A DNA stretch of 48,391 bases from Chytridium lagenaria (Eukaryota; Chytridiomycota; Chytridiomycetes; Chytridiales; Chytridiaceae): positions 1 through 48,391 of the forward strand of contig JAHLKC010000208.1 of assembly GCA_025449115.1 (NCBI GenBank), written 5' to 3'. Position 1 is the stretch's first letter. Every line of letters begins with the position of its first letter. Below the pieces are notes generated by a model, which was given only the letters and a program-made list of their open reading frames with translations, made no database searches and had not been told where the DNA came from. A program made the translations under genes and the position numbers. This document shows, in pieces, positions 1 through 11,382 of this stretch.

Positions 1-400
1 TCTTTGATGGACGACGATAGGAGGAATAAGGGAGTAGAGGTGTTGATGAAAGGATAACAAGGTTGATTTAAAACGAAAGTGCACGTATGTTGTGGTATCC
101 TCAGCTGTGCGTGAAATAAACAAAATAAAAGGTTTGTTCTCCACGCCGTGACACAACGGTACATGAGTCATCCCTCTTCCACATTGTAACACATGACATC
201 ATTGGACATGACTCGGTAAAACAGGATTCATCCGTTCGTTCAAAGTGTCACGAGGCAATACTTGTTTAAAAAAAGAATGGAGATGATACGCCACCTTTTT
301 TTTTTTGTAAAGAGACGACGCCTCATTCTTGTGTGTGTGTCAGAGAGAACACGTTTAGGAAACTCGGTTTATTTTATGCTCTTTTAACCCATTCCCATCT
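1..400. other. intergenic, no gene seen
   Basis: No open reading frame here looks like protein. The stretch has homopolymer runs, including a T run near 298-306, and a short GT run near 331-338. It may contain the far end of a neighbouring gene's untranslated region, but nothing in the sequence decides this. Confidence 0.5.
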
Positions 401-404
401 TATC

Positions 405-545
405 CATCTCCATCACAACCCCCACTTCGATTCTTTCACCCCTATCCCATCTCATCCCATCCATTTTAAATCATCTCCATCACAACCCCCACTTCGATTC
501 TTTCACCCCCATCCCATCCCATCCATTCTAAACCATCTCCATCAC
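405..545. repeat. tandem direct repeat, period about 62-67 bp
   Basis: The block beginning CATCTCCATCACAACCCC recurs at 405 and 472, with a third partial start (CATCTCCATCACCCC) at 534. The first two copies share almost all of their C/T-rich sequence, including CACTTCGATTCTTTCACCCC. The unit has no conserved reading frame. It lies about 700 bp upstream of the trimethyllysine dioxygenase start. Confidence 0.75.
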
Positions 546-800
546 CCCTCTTCCCCCTTCATTTCAATTTCAACAGTGTTCTGATTTTTTCCACCCGTGT
601 TCCGTTCTTTAAAAAAACAAGTCAATTTTTTTTTTGTCATGGCAACGTCATTGAGGATGCGGTTTGGTGTGAGGTAAATGGTCATCTGTGTTATGTGTGT
701 TGGGGGTGGGGGGGTTAGAGTATTGTTTTTGTATGTGTTGTTATGAGAGTTGTATGAGGGGGAGAACCTGACTTTGAGGCCGGTTTGGGGGGGGGGATGG

Positions 801-1095
801 AGAACCACACTTTTTTGCATGGCATTCGATTCGTTGAAGGGATGGATGGGTTGTGGGTATGGATAACCACGCTTTTTGCATGGGATCCGATAGGGGTGGG
901 ATCGTTGTAGGGACGGGAGGGTGTGGATAACCACGCTTTTTGCATGGGATCCGATCGTCGTCGTGGGGTGGTGGGAGGACGGGTTGCGGGGATAAACCCG
1001 AGTTTGCATGGCATCCGATCGTCGTCGAAATGAGTGTGGGGTGACGAGATGCGGGGATCGGACGACCACTCTGCATGGCATCCGATCATCATCGT
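801..1095. repeat. minisatellite, five degenerate units of about 64 bp
   Basis: A core of the form GGATAACCACGCTTTTTGCA followed by TGGGATCCGATCGTCGTCG recurs five times. Its GCAT landmark sits at 817, 878, 942, 1006 and 1073, giving spacings of 61, 64, 64 and 67 bp. Flanks are G-rich and more variable than the core. Reverse-strand reading frames through the block are low-complexity and merely reflect the repeat. It ends about 160 bp before the trimethyllysine dioxygenase start, so it may lie in that gene's promoter. Confidence 0.85.
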
Positions 1096-1255
1096 TCACC
1101 ATCCGTTTCAATCATTGGGAAGGAGATAAAAGTATTAGGAATACGAAAACCATCTCACCCCCTTGAAAGCTCACCCCCTCCCCATTCAGTCATTAGATAA
1201 AAGTATAAAGAAATCCCAAAACCCATCTCACCCTCTTTATCATAAATGAACAAAA

Positions 1256-3299
1256 ATGATCCTTCATCAACATCCTCACCATTCCTTTCATTCCAGGTCC
1301 CGCATCATCCCCACCACCCACCTCCCCTCCACCCGTCGCCAACTCTCCAAACGCGCCATCGCATCCACCGCCACCCTCTCCATCGAAACAACAACCCACC
1401 TTGATAGCCTTCATCATCGTTCATCCCCCGTCCACCCCCACCCTCCTCAAAAACCCTTCCACCCCATTCCCCCCCGTCCGGAATCACCCGTAAGTCCCCC
1501 CCGCCTCCCCACATCTTCTAACCAAAAAAAAAAGCCCATCGTCTCCATCAACGCCACAACTGGAAACCTGACGGTGAATTTCGGCGCGAATGTGGGCGTG
1601 TCGTCGTTCCAACCGATATGGTTGAGAGATCATTGTAGGTGCGCGAAATGTTATCATGCAGGGACAAAGCAGAGGTTGTTGAGTACGGTGGAGATTGATT
1701 TGGATATTCGGATACAGTCTGTGGTGATGGAGAAGGATGCTGTGGTGATCACTTGTAAGTCTTTTTGCTTTTATGTCAACGTTTCGTCTTCTCATTTTTT
1801 TGGGGGGACGTAGGGCCGGATAACCATGAGACGCGCTTTGATTTGGAATGGCTCAGAGTTCATTCCTATAACCCAAGTGTCAGCAAATCCACCGACTTTA
1901 TTAAACGGTAATTCCTCCCCCCCCCTCCTCCTCCTTACCGTTTTTCAGGGAACATAAACTCTGGGCTCCGAACTCACCAAAAACCTTCCCACGGTACCCT
2001 ACAAAGACGTAAGCCCCCCTCACCCACCCCCAATCTAACATCCAAAGATCATGAACAGCGACGACGGGCTAGCAGAATGGTTACGACTTCTGGTACTCCC
2101 CCGCCCCCATCCCCCATTCTAACCTCCCTAGGACACTTACGGTATAGCCTTTGCAAGTGGTACTCCTCCAACCCAGAGGTGAGTTGAACCGTCTGGTTGA
2201 TTTTTTTTAAAGATGTTTAGGATACGGAGAAATTGGGTCGGAGGATTTGCTTTGTGAGGGAATCGCATTATGGAGGGTTTTGGGATTTTACGGCGAATCA
2301 GGCGCATGGGGATACGGCTTATACGGGGTTGCCGTTGCCGGCGCATACGGATACGACGTATTTCACGGATCCGGTTGGGTGAGATGTTTCTCTCTTTATT
2401 TTATTTTATTTTTCTTTTCGTTTTTATATCTGTTTTATTTCATTTTTTTCTTTTCTGTGGTTTCTTTTTTTTTTTTTAACGTTATTTGGTGGTTCGTGCT
2501 CTTTTTTGTTTTGATTACGTTTTTTGGTCTGTGGTGTTTTTCTTTACATGTTGTACACTGCTATATTCTTCACTTGATGTACACGCTTTCCTATCTTGTT
2601 CACCGATTTTAGTCGTCGTCTCTCACTCCTCCTCGTTGTAAACCCTTTTTTTTTTTTTTTCTCCTTTTTTTTTTACCCCTTTTAGTAGCTGTCTCTGAGT
2701 CCACCCTCAAGTACTACCTTTCTTTTTACCCTTTTATATTGCCGTCTCTCCATCCACCACGTCACTAACCTTCCCCCATCCAGCCTCCAACTCTTCCACC
2801 TCATCGAATTCACCGGCACAGGCGGTAAATCCCTCTACGTCGACGGCTTCCACGTCGCCGCCCAACTCCAACAATCCCATCCCTGGGCCTACGAAGCTCT
2901 CACCCGCATCCCCATCCCCTGTCACTCAGCCGGTGACGCCCACACAATCATAGCCCCCACCCACGCGCCTTCCCGATTCTCAACCTCACCCACTCAACGC
3001 TCCACCAGATCCGGTTCAACAATGACGATCGATCCACGCTCCATCTGTCTGCTGCGGACGTGGAGGTGTTTTATGCGGCGTTGAGAGAGTGGACGAGGTT
3101 GTTGAGGGGGGCTAGGAATGAGGTTTGGATGCAGCTTGAACCTGGGATGGCGGTTGTGTTGGATAATTGGAGGGTGTTGCATGGGAGAAGTGGGTTTGAG
3201 GGACATAGGAGGATGGTGGGGAGTTATCATAATTGGGATGATTATAGGAGTAGGGTGAGGGATTTGTGTTATGGGAGGTTGGGGAGGGCGGATTTGTGA
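1256..3299 (+). CDS. TMLHE: epsilon-N-trimethyllysine dioxygenase (carnitine biosynthesis)
   Basis: Fe(II)/2-oxoglutarate dioxygenase that hydroxylates trimethyllysine in the first step of carnitine synthesis, normally in mitochondria. The first ~60 residues are rich in Arg, Ser, Thr and His, like a presequence. An N-terminal domain follows with WLRDHCRCAKCYH near 1620-1660; its CxCxxC recalls the zinc site of gamma-butyrobetaine dioxygenase. The catalytic domain shows HTDTTYFTDPVG (His and Asp iron ligands, about 2340-2377), GTGGKSLYVDGF near 2820 and DNWRVLHGRSGF near 3165-3200 (distal His). Exons are clear at 1256-1754, 1814-1906 and in short pieces to 2160, then 2221-2379 and from about 2785. 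A ~400-nt T-rich intron follows the HTD motif. Single-base frame breaks fall near 1990 and 2975. HTDTTYF fits this enzyme better than the butyrobetaine enzyme, which is the main alternative. Confidence 0.87.
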
Positions 3300-3848
3300 A
3301 CCTCACCATCTCTATCACCCCCTTTTTCTTTAAAACCCCACATCGTCCTACATTTTTTTTGGCTCCTTTTTCCGTCCTTTTTTCCTCGTTTTGCGATTAC
3401 TAATTGTTCCCCTGCACTTTTCCTTTGCCTTTGCCTTGACCTTGTCTTTGTTTTAAAGGGTTGGTTTCTAAGATTAATCTCTTTGTTTTTTTTGATGTTG
3501 TTTTTTTACTTTACGTATTGCTTTTTTTTTCACGTATACTTTAAACACAAGCCCGATGGATACAACTCGTCCCTCTTTTTTACGTATGGATTTTTGTTTG
3601 TCGCGAAAATATACCTCGTTATCATGGAAACGGTGTTTTCTTTTCAAAGAAGTCTTTTGCTTTATGAACATACGTCAACGGAAAAAACTAACGTTGTATA
3701 TGATTCGTCTCATAGTTGTTATTCGGGAGTGCGGTTTGATATATTACTTGATTATTATCCTCGTACGTGTGTCTGATCGTTTTTATTCTACATTTGGTGT
3801 TTGGGTTTGTTGTTTCTATATTTTTGTTTGTTTGTTTTTTGTTGTTTT
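3300..3848. other. T-rich intergenic region
   Basis: This follows the dioxygenase stop codon. It is rich in T runs and in TTG/TTT triplets. Open frames of 97-99 residues exist but are composed of Phe, Leu, Tyr and Val from the T-rich sequence and do not resemble protein. A possible acceptor (TTTTTAG) ends near 3851. Confidence 0.5.
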
Positions 3849-6800
3849 TAGGTGAAGAAGGGGAAGATGTTAACATCAACTCCCCATCGCTCAAACCGTT
3901 AACACGGCCACCGGTACTTAGACCCATCGAGTATTTCCAAAACAGGAAACAGAGGACTCATGCCCGTTTGACCACTCAACAGAACCTAAAACGCCCAAAA
4001 AAAAAACGTTACGGGAACTGCGAGAAACTCACTAAATCCACCATCAACCCCCATTCATCCCCTTAACTGGACGATCAGTCTCTTTAAATGCTCCAATGAT
4101 CGTCTCAACTGTGCATTCGCCGCACCCCCTTCCCGTCCATCAATCCTATAAGACCAAACTCTATAAACTCACCAGCGTACCGCTACCCCCACCCTTAAAT
4201 ATCATCCAGGTAAACTTTGATCCTCATGATTCTAGTGATATCCATCAACTTGAATAGAGAGAAAAGTAAATCCCACCTATCTCAGATTGAGGGCTGTCAA
4301 TTTGTGCAGTGACAATTTCGGTTTGTCGACAACGCTGGTCGCTGCTATACCCCACACCACTCCCCCATTCTCATCTGACATTGCTTTACCAACGCCATCC
4401 ATCGATTCGACACCCCGCCCCCCCCACCCCCCATCCCCACCACCGATTCCACACTCGATAACATCCCATTTGAACCAACAATCAAAGCAATACAGGATCA
4501 CCAACCCCAACACACCACCTAACGGGTGTAATGACGCCAGAGGAGTGGCGGGATATTCTCTTCCGCCAACACATTAAACGGTTGACGGAGATTCTAGAAG
4601 CAGAGGAGACGTCAGAGGAGAGTAGTGATAATGGTGGTGGTGAGACCGACGAGACCTGTGTTTACGATCATCACGGATGGGGATGAGGATGCAGTGGGGG
4701 GGTCGAGCCCGGATGTGTCGAATGAGAATATTGTGGGAGAGATGGTGAGGGTGTTCTTTTTGTTTTTTTGGGGGGCGAGTTTTAGATGGATGGATCATGG
4801 AATGCGTTGGGTTAGGACAGTGCGACGCATTTCAGTTATAAGCGTCTTAAGATGGGGAGTTAAGAAGTTTGCGAGTATCTTGAAGGTGACCTCGGGAACT
4901 ATCATGCGAAATATCTCTATCAAAGATGCCTTTAATATCAAACAGGGGAGATAGCGACCGTTTCAAATTGAATCCCATCAACATAAACGTTTTCCCCAAC
5001 ACTAACCACCCCATAGATAAAACGCCTCCCCATATCCCTCGAAGAAGCCCTCGAAGACATCAACGAACGTCGTCTCCTCTACCTCACCTTCCGCAACGTA
5101 ACTCTCTCACCCACCCCTATTTCTAACACCCCCAGATCTTCATGTCAAGCCTCGACACACTCGAAGCATTAGCCTACGGAACCCGCGAACTCATCCCAGC
5201 CGGTGCACGATGGTTCATGGACGCATGGGTCAAATACCCTTTACTAGTACGCCCCGATTCCCGACCCAATCTAACCCTCAACAGGATCAGCGCGACTTCT
5301 GCTACCGCGTCATCATCTTTGGTTGTTTCAAAAGGTCCACCCACCCCCATTTCCCACTCTAACCCATTTCATAGACTCTTCTCCATCCTCACGTCAATGC
5401 ACCCGCCACCCGCCAACCGCGATGTTGTGAAGAAACACCTGAAATCAGCGTTAAGTCTTGAATCGGCGATGGATTTAACGGCTACGTTTGTTGGTGGATG
5501 TGGAGGCTTTCACGGATGAGGGGTTGGTGGAGTTGGCGTGGAAGACGAGGTGTTTGGGATTTGGTGCCGAATGTGGAGGAGGACGCGAAGGAGGATGTGG
5601 ATAAGGCGTTTGGAGAAGATGGGGACGGTGAGTTTTGATTTTATAGTTGTGTCGGAGTGGGATTTTTTTGAGAGAGAAGCGGAAGAAAATGAAGGAGGGG
5701 GGGGGGGGCGGTAGGAAGTGAAATGAATGTAAATGAATACGGGGCAAGGTTTGCGAAGGAACAAAAGGAAAGAAAGAAAACAGGCGAAACGAATAAAAGA
5801 AAAATGAAGGGAAAGCAGAGGAAAAGAAAGATTAGGAAGCGGTACGAAAATGGGGAAAAGAACATCGAGATGGGAAGTAACGGAGGCGAAAAGGAAACGT
5901 TCGAAACGAATCAAAGAAGCGGTAGAAAAAACCAAACTGAAAAACCACTTGAAAAAAAAGGAAAACATACCGACTGACATAAAGAGGGAATCTAATCATA
6001 GGAAACCATCAAACCGCCCTATACCTACCCCTACCGTCCGCAAAAACTTTCTAATCTATCCTCACTTTAGGACCTCCGCAACCTCCCCTTCCATCCCCCC
6101 GCGTCCCGTTGACGAAGAACGTCTAACCCAATACCTCAGTGACCTCCGTTCTCGTTCCGACGGCTACTGTCTTCTCCTCTCTCTCATGGAATCCCTGGCA
6201 ACACGTATGGCCGTGTCAAGACGAAAAGGACGTCGTAAATCCACTCATGTGAATGGTGGAAGAGGTATGACGATGGATGTGGAGACGGGGGTAGCGTTTA
6301 CAAAGTTGGAGTGGGTGGCGACGTTTATAGCGCGTGAGTGTGGGGCCCTTTTGTTTTTTGAATTTTTCCTTTCCTTTTTCCCCTCGAAGTTCTGTGGGCG
6401 AATGGGGCAAAAGGGAGGTGGTATCGTTTGCGAATATAGTGGTGCTTTTCTATGAAGGAGTTTGGTGAAGGAGTTTGGCATATTGTAGCGCGACTTGTTT
6501 CTAAACGTGCTACCAGACACTGTACGTTATCTTTTGACCGGAACGGGTCGACTCAAGAAGTAGAGCTGGGATCACGACAATGGGACGGGTTTCATATAAA
6601 TGAAAGCGTTGGGGAGAGCGGGGAAGAGGGCAAGTAAGCACCACTTGGGCGACCAGTCTTGAAATGGTCGTTATGCATGGAAACTGAGTTTTTCGAATTT
6701 TATGAGCAGGATTTTCGTTTATAATATCTTGTAAAAAAGTAGGAGGAGTGAGGTGGATTAAGGCTTCTTTTTTGAGATAGTCACTTCATATATCGTTTTA

Positions 6801-9394
6801 GAACGACTTTTCCTGAATATCAAACGAAGCCCCTTTTACTTCGACTTTTAACTAACCCCTCCTCTTTTAGAACAAACCCACTCCTCCCTTCCAACCCCGC
6901 GCTATGTCTCTCCTCCCTCAAAATCCTGCACCGTATCTCCAAACTCGTCGATCCCGAAAACATCAATATGTCATGGAAGGAGAATGCGGGAGAACTGGAA
7001 TCACGATTAGATTACTGTATGGTGGCGCTAAACGGGGTTTTTTTAATGCTTCTTAGCTTATAATCGACAGCAGACGGCGGTGAAATCGGGGGGAAGCCCT
7101 GCTTATGCGGGGACGCAGAAGAGGGGGATGCCGTTCTTTATTAAGGTGGGTTTATTGGGTAATTTAAACATATCTGTTCTTCTGGTGAACCTCTACGAAT
7201 GTAGAAGTATTTTTATACATTTATTACGTACTAAGACTTTGCATGACTCCCATTTCATTAATTATATTTATTCAATTTTATTTATGATCATCCTCTGCCT
7301 GCTTTTTGTTGTTTATTCTTGGTTTCATCCACCGATCTAATTTTCTCAACTGCATTCTTCTATAAGCTCCTCCACCAAAAGCGCAAAAAAGAAGTCTTAA
7401 AAACCGGTATCGGAAGCAGCGAATTTCCATCCGAGGTTCCATTCCACCTCCATTCACTTGAAGACTAACGTTTTCACCAGGATTCGCTTGTCAAGGAACT
7501 AAGTAGCGTCAAGAATGAACTGGAGGATGTGATTGCAAGTATTGAGGATATGTGGTTTCAGGTGGATGCGATCAATGATCGGATTGTGGTGAAACCGTCG
7601 TCAAACGGGAATGAAAAGTATAGTGATGTGAGTTGTTTTTTTTGTTATTATTTAATGGTTGTGGAGGGGGAGTGGATTTATGGGAATGATTATATCATCG
7701 TTGTTGTTCGCTTTTCCTTTGTAGAAAAAAAGCACAACCGAACTTCCAACTTTGCTAACAAGAATATCCAATGCCCCTTTCCTACATATCCCGATTTTTT
7801 TTTATCCGTTCATAAGTCTCAACCTGCAGCCTTATCCTCTTTCGTTCTTTTCTCCGTTTCCCAGACCTTTTTCATAACGTTCCCGCAAGAAAATGTTATA
7901 ATTTCTAATCCAATTTAACCACAAACAAAAAAAAAAAAAAACAACAGGAAACCCTCATCTCCATTCAATCCGGGACGCTCGTACTAACGCGAAAAGAACT
8001 CATCTGGTCATCCTCTCGCTCTTTCAACGGCGTCGGCACCGGCGTCGAACTTGAAGCCGGCATCCGACTTCCCTATTCCTCTATCACCCGCTTCACATAT
8101 GGCCGTCTCGACCATACTTCAATACCCCACGCTACCTCCATATACCCCCAACGACGCCCCAGTACCCGACGTCGTCGACCCTCCGAAACCCCGAAAACGG
8201 TCAGCACTGACAATGGATGGACTTCCAACGATTGAGGATAAGGATGATGAGGAGGTGAAGGGGAATGTGAGGAAGATGAGTTTGAAATTTAAAAATGTAG
8301 CGGTGAAGAAGAAGTCGTATCATTTGGATATTCATACGAAAGATGTGAGATTTTATTGTTTTGACTTTTTTGTTGGAGCTGATGTGTCATTATTTAGGAG
8401 GTGTTTAAGTTTTTTCCCGTTTCCATGGGGATGAGATTCATCAAATGGTGAAGGCCCTCGGAAGCGTGTCGGGGCTGGTCCCCTTTCGTGAAGAGGAGTT
8501 TTGTGCAAAACGTGCTTGTGAGTATTTAGTCTTATTCCATATTGCACGCCCTTTGCTTATTTGCAGTCCTTTCATTCTTTACTACTTGGTATACTCTCCA
8601 CTTCTGGATCCTCCTTCACCATTTTATTTTAAAAAAAAACAACAAAAACTATGCCTCACCAATTTTGCTTTTATTGCCCCCCTTTTTACTTTGTGTTCCT
8701 GTTCAATACCTCTCTTTCCCGCCATTTCTTTCTCTCTATCTAAAAAAAACTATCTTATTTTAAAAGTGCAAAAAACTTGAAACCACCCGCCGCCAAGCTC
8801 TCAAATACCTCCTTGAAGAAGAAAATCCCTGGATAGAAACACAGCGCCGACCTCACCGCCGTCATTGAAGCCCTCACCTCCGACAACCAGCCCCAACGGA
8901 TAGTCGACATGGAGCGTCTCTTTCACAGTTGTCGTATAGAGATTGAAGTGACAAAAGAAGCCATCTTCCTATTACGGGTAAAAATGTCCCCTCCAGACTT
9001 TATCTAAAACAACTCAGAAAACTTGGCATACGACGCAATCGGAGAGCGTTAAATTGAAGGTTTTGTCGGTCGTGGATCGTTTGTTGGATAGAGTTGTTAT
9101 GAGACAGGGGGATGGGAATTTCGGGGTGACATTTAAGTGGTTAAAGCATTTAGAAGAGACGGTGTTCCGTATAAAAGGTAAACACATTCCTGAAAAAAAA
9201 TGCTAACGTTTCTTTCAAGCGCTGAATCTCTTAAACTTATTATTCATCTCGTTCGCCGTGCCAAAATGATACAGATCGAACCACTGAGCCCGATTGTGAG
9301 GAACCAGTGTAATGCGTTGTTTGATAGTTTTAATGAGCATATTTTCTTGCAAACCTTTTTTGATGATACGGAGGAACATGGGATTCCGTTCTAG
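3849..9394 (+). CDS. unrecognised large multi-exon protein with a GRAM/PH-like region
   Basis: I do not recognise this gene, and both ends are uncertain; it could be two genes split near 6640-6850. Protein-like exons in order include acidic MTPEEWRDILFRQHIKRL near 4530; SLEEALEDINERRLLYL near 5035 running into helical MSSLDTLEALAYGTREL at 5142; DEERLTQYLSDLRSRS near 6112; LKILHRISKLVDPENI near 6920; and a coiled-coil-like KELSSVKNELEDVIAS near 7494. Between about 7950 and 8500, ISIQSGTLVLTRKELIW, RLPYSSITRF and SYHLDIHTKDV followed by DEIHQMVKAL resemble the strands and last helix of a GRAM/PH fold. The C-terminal part is helical and stops at 9392-9394. Introns such as 4744-4788 are short GT-AG. 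Frame jumps without introns occur near 4525, 4660 and 8845. The region resemblance is by eye. Confidence 0.5.
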
Positions 9395-10027
9395 CTGGTG
9401 GGGTGGAGAGATGATGGAATGGCTTTTTGTGGATGTTCCACCTTTTGTTTTTTAAATGTGTTTTGGATGTGATGGTCTTGTCCACCATTTATTTAATCTA
9501 TTTTTTGTTGCTTTATCCCGCCTTTCTTAAATAATTTAATTGCTTATGCGAAGTCAATGCAAACAATGTGAGAAGAGCCCTAAAGGTGAGATTTGCCCGA
9601 CCCCTTCCTCTCTTCCCTCTCTCCACCTAGTATGCCGCGTGTACAGGGGTAATTCGCACCTAAACGTTGCTGTGTTAAGAGGACCCACTGTGCCAGCATG
9701 CATGTCAAGCGGTTACGTCCACGACTCCCGCTCCGTAAATCATTGGAAGCCTGGCTACAAACTCACTCTAAACAAAGTCTTCCCAGTAAAAGTAAATTTT
9801 TGCTAGTGTTTTGGGCCTGGGCTCATTGACGGAACGCAAAACGAACACCTCAGCGGCGACGGATAACGGGGTATCGAGCTATCCCTCTTACGGCTTCCGT
9901 CCTTTTACCACCTTTGGATATTATTCGGTGGATCCCATCTACTTAACCTGTGGGAAAGCGACTGGATAGCTGAATCCCAAACTTTAGAACTGTTTGCATC
10001 CATCCCAGCATCAACCTTTGCCATATC
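9395..10027. other. intergenic, coding status unclear
   Basis: This stretch separates two plus-strand genes. It contains a frame at 9540-9806 with no recognisable domain, and a short frame near 9862-10038 (IELSLLRLPSFYHLWIL) that could be an upstream exon of the next gene. I cannot support either as coding. Confidence 0.35.
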
Positions 10028-10762
10028 TTGCATTCTTTGAAACAACGATATCGTTTGTTGATCAACGAACGATATCAAAAAGCACAGCAGGTTACCAAGG
10101 ATACCAACCACAACAAAGAAGTCTTGCAAGACATCGTCTCCCAACCCTGGATCCCCGCAACTTCCCCAACCTCTCCCGTCGTACCTCCACAACCTTTTCC
10201 GACACAATGATCTCCGTCCCCAAATTCTCCACTTCCAGTCTTCCCGCCTCCTCCGCATCTCCCTCCTTCATCCCCTCCCGTCCGCCTCCACCACCCATTC
10301 AAAAAGACTTAGGATTAGGCCGTTGGAGCAACGCTGTGCAGGCATATGTTGCGAGTTGGAAGGGATATTGGTATGGGGGACAGTATCATAATGTGGGGGG
10401 GTATCGGATGGTAATGGATGAGGATGAAGAGATGTGGAGGAGGGATTTTCCATGGTTGATGAGGATGGATCCGTGTACGATGGCGAAAACGGTGATATTT
10501 ATGACGATTGCGTTGTGAGTTTCGCTCAACCTTTCTTTTATTACTTCTTTCATAAACTTGTTTTGCTTGCCTAACAGTTTTTGCTGTGGATGAAAACTAA
10601 TTCTCTGTTAACCTTTTTACTATTTCTTTATTTGTTCTTTTAATGAATATTTAGATGGATCGTTGTTGTCATGTACCAGGTAAGCTGTCCTTTCCCACAA
10701 AAGTTATCTCACAGTATAACATTTGACTTCCACTGTAGATCTACGCCGCAACATCCTCGTAA
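10028..10762 (+). CDS. small protein with C-terminal membrane anchor
   Basis: Unrecognised. The 3' part is convincing: the exon encoding RWSNAVQAYVASWKGYWYGG (about 10321-10380) continues to MAKTVIFMTIAL, is spliced at a GTGAGT donor near 10514 to a 25-nt exon (ATGGATCGTTGTTGTCATGT..., 10655-10679), and then to the last exon encoding IYAATSS and a TAA at 10760-10762. Together these give one hydrophobic segment (TVIFMTIALWIVVVMYQIYA) eight residues or fewer from the C terminus, the layout of a tail-anchored membrane protein. The N-terminal part, a basic helix (LKQRYRLLINERYQKAQQVT) and a Pro/Ser-rich stretch, falls in a different frame, so there is a missed intron or an indel near 10200. The start is not established. 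Confidence 0.55.
10047..10076. repeat. 30-bp near-perfect palindrome
   Basis: The two 15-nt arms GATATCGTTTGTTGA and TCAACGAACGATATC are reverse complements except at one position. It lies inside the putative N-terminal exon of the tail-anchored protein gene, so it may simply reflect coding sequence. Confidence 0.6.
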
Positions 10763-11382
10763 TCAGCATCCCAAATCATTCTGACACAATTTCCTCCACT
10801 ATCTCATGGTTTGACCTGCAATGACCCATGTTGATGATACATTTTTCCACCACCTGCCCTCACACTCTCACAATCGTAATCTTCCCGCATTCCACATTAT
10901 ATTTTTTTTTCAAGAGCTTCTCATTTGTGCTCGTTTTCACAGGTCATGACAACTGTTTTTTTTTTTTCTTTTATAAAAAAAAGAAAGGGTTGGTGTTATG
11001 CCTCGGATTGCGATATTGCAGCTCCGAAGGGTGATATTTTTTCGTTTAAAAAAGTTAGTGAAGGAAATGTTGAGGTTGCTTTCTGGCAGTTTAACATATT
11101 TATTGGATGCGAGAAGAAAATGAGTCAGAATCACCAAAGCCGAAAAAAACTCTCGGAAACAATGGATGTGTACGAGTGCGAATTAAAAGAAGAAATGGTG
11201 GGGTTATGTAAAGGATTACGGTGAAAAGGTAATTATAATATTAAATAAAGAAAACGAGAGCGAGAAAGAGTAAGGGTAGAGGCTGCCGGAAGACTAGCAA
11301 TAACAAACAACAACAAATATCATTCAAAGCTTTGAAGGCGTCGGCTCTAAGTACTTTAATATATCAGCCATCCTCTGCGGTT
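10763..11382. other. intergenic between convergent genes, with one doubtful ORF
   Basis: This lies between the 3' ends of the tail-anchored gene (+) and the PP2C phosphatase gene (-). An open frame at 10925-11224 has a protein-like second half (DIFSFKKVSEGNVEVAFWQF) with cysteines, but no recognisable domain, start context or neighbour support. A long T run and A run near 10955-10985 would fit untranslated sequence. Confidence 0.35.

Noticed and set aside
333..584. Plus-strand open frame rich in His, Pro and Ser
   Set aside because: It is a translation of the C/T-rich 405-545 tandem repeat.
801..1095. CRISPR-like array
   Set aside because: Units are contiguous degenerate tandem repeats with no unique spacers, and the context is eukaryotic.
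542..1111. Three overlapping minus-strand open frames of 111-189 residues
   Set aside because: They run through the 64-bp minisatellite and are low-complexity (His, Pro, Ser, Arg); the three frames encode similar words because the repeat period shifts frame. No protein character.
3483..3855. Phe/Tyr/Val-rich plus-strand frames after the dioxygenase
   Set aside because: They arise from T-rich intergenic sequence; the hydrophobicity follows base composition.
9905..10258. Minus-strand open frame with hydrophobic segment, antisense to the tail-anchored gene
   Set aside because: It is the reverse shadow of the plus-strand exons; no start context, introns or family resemblance.
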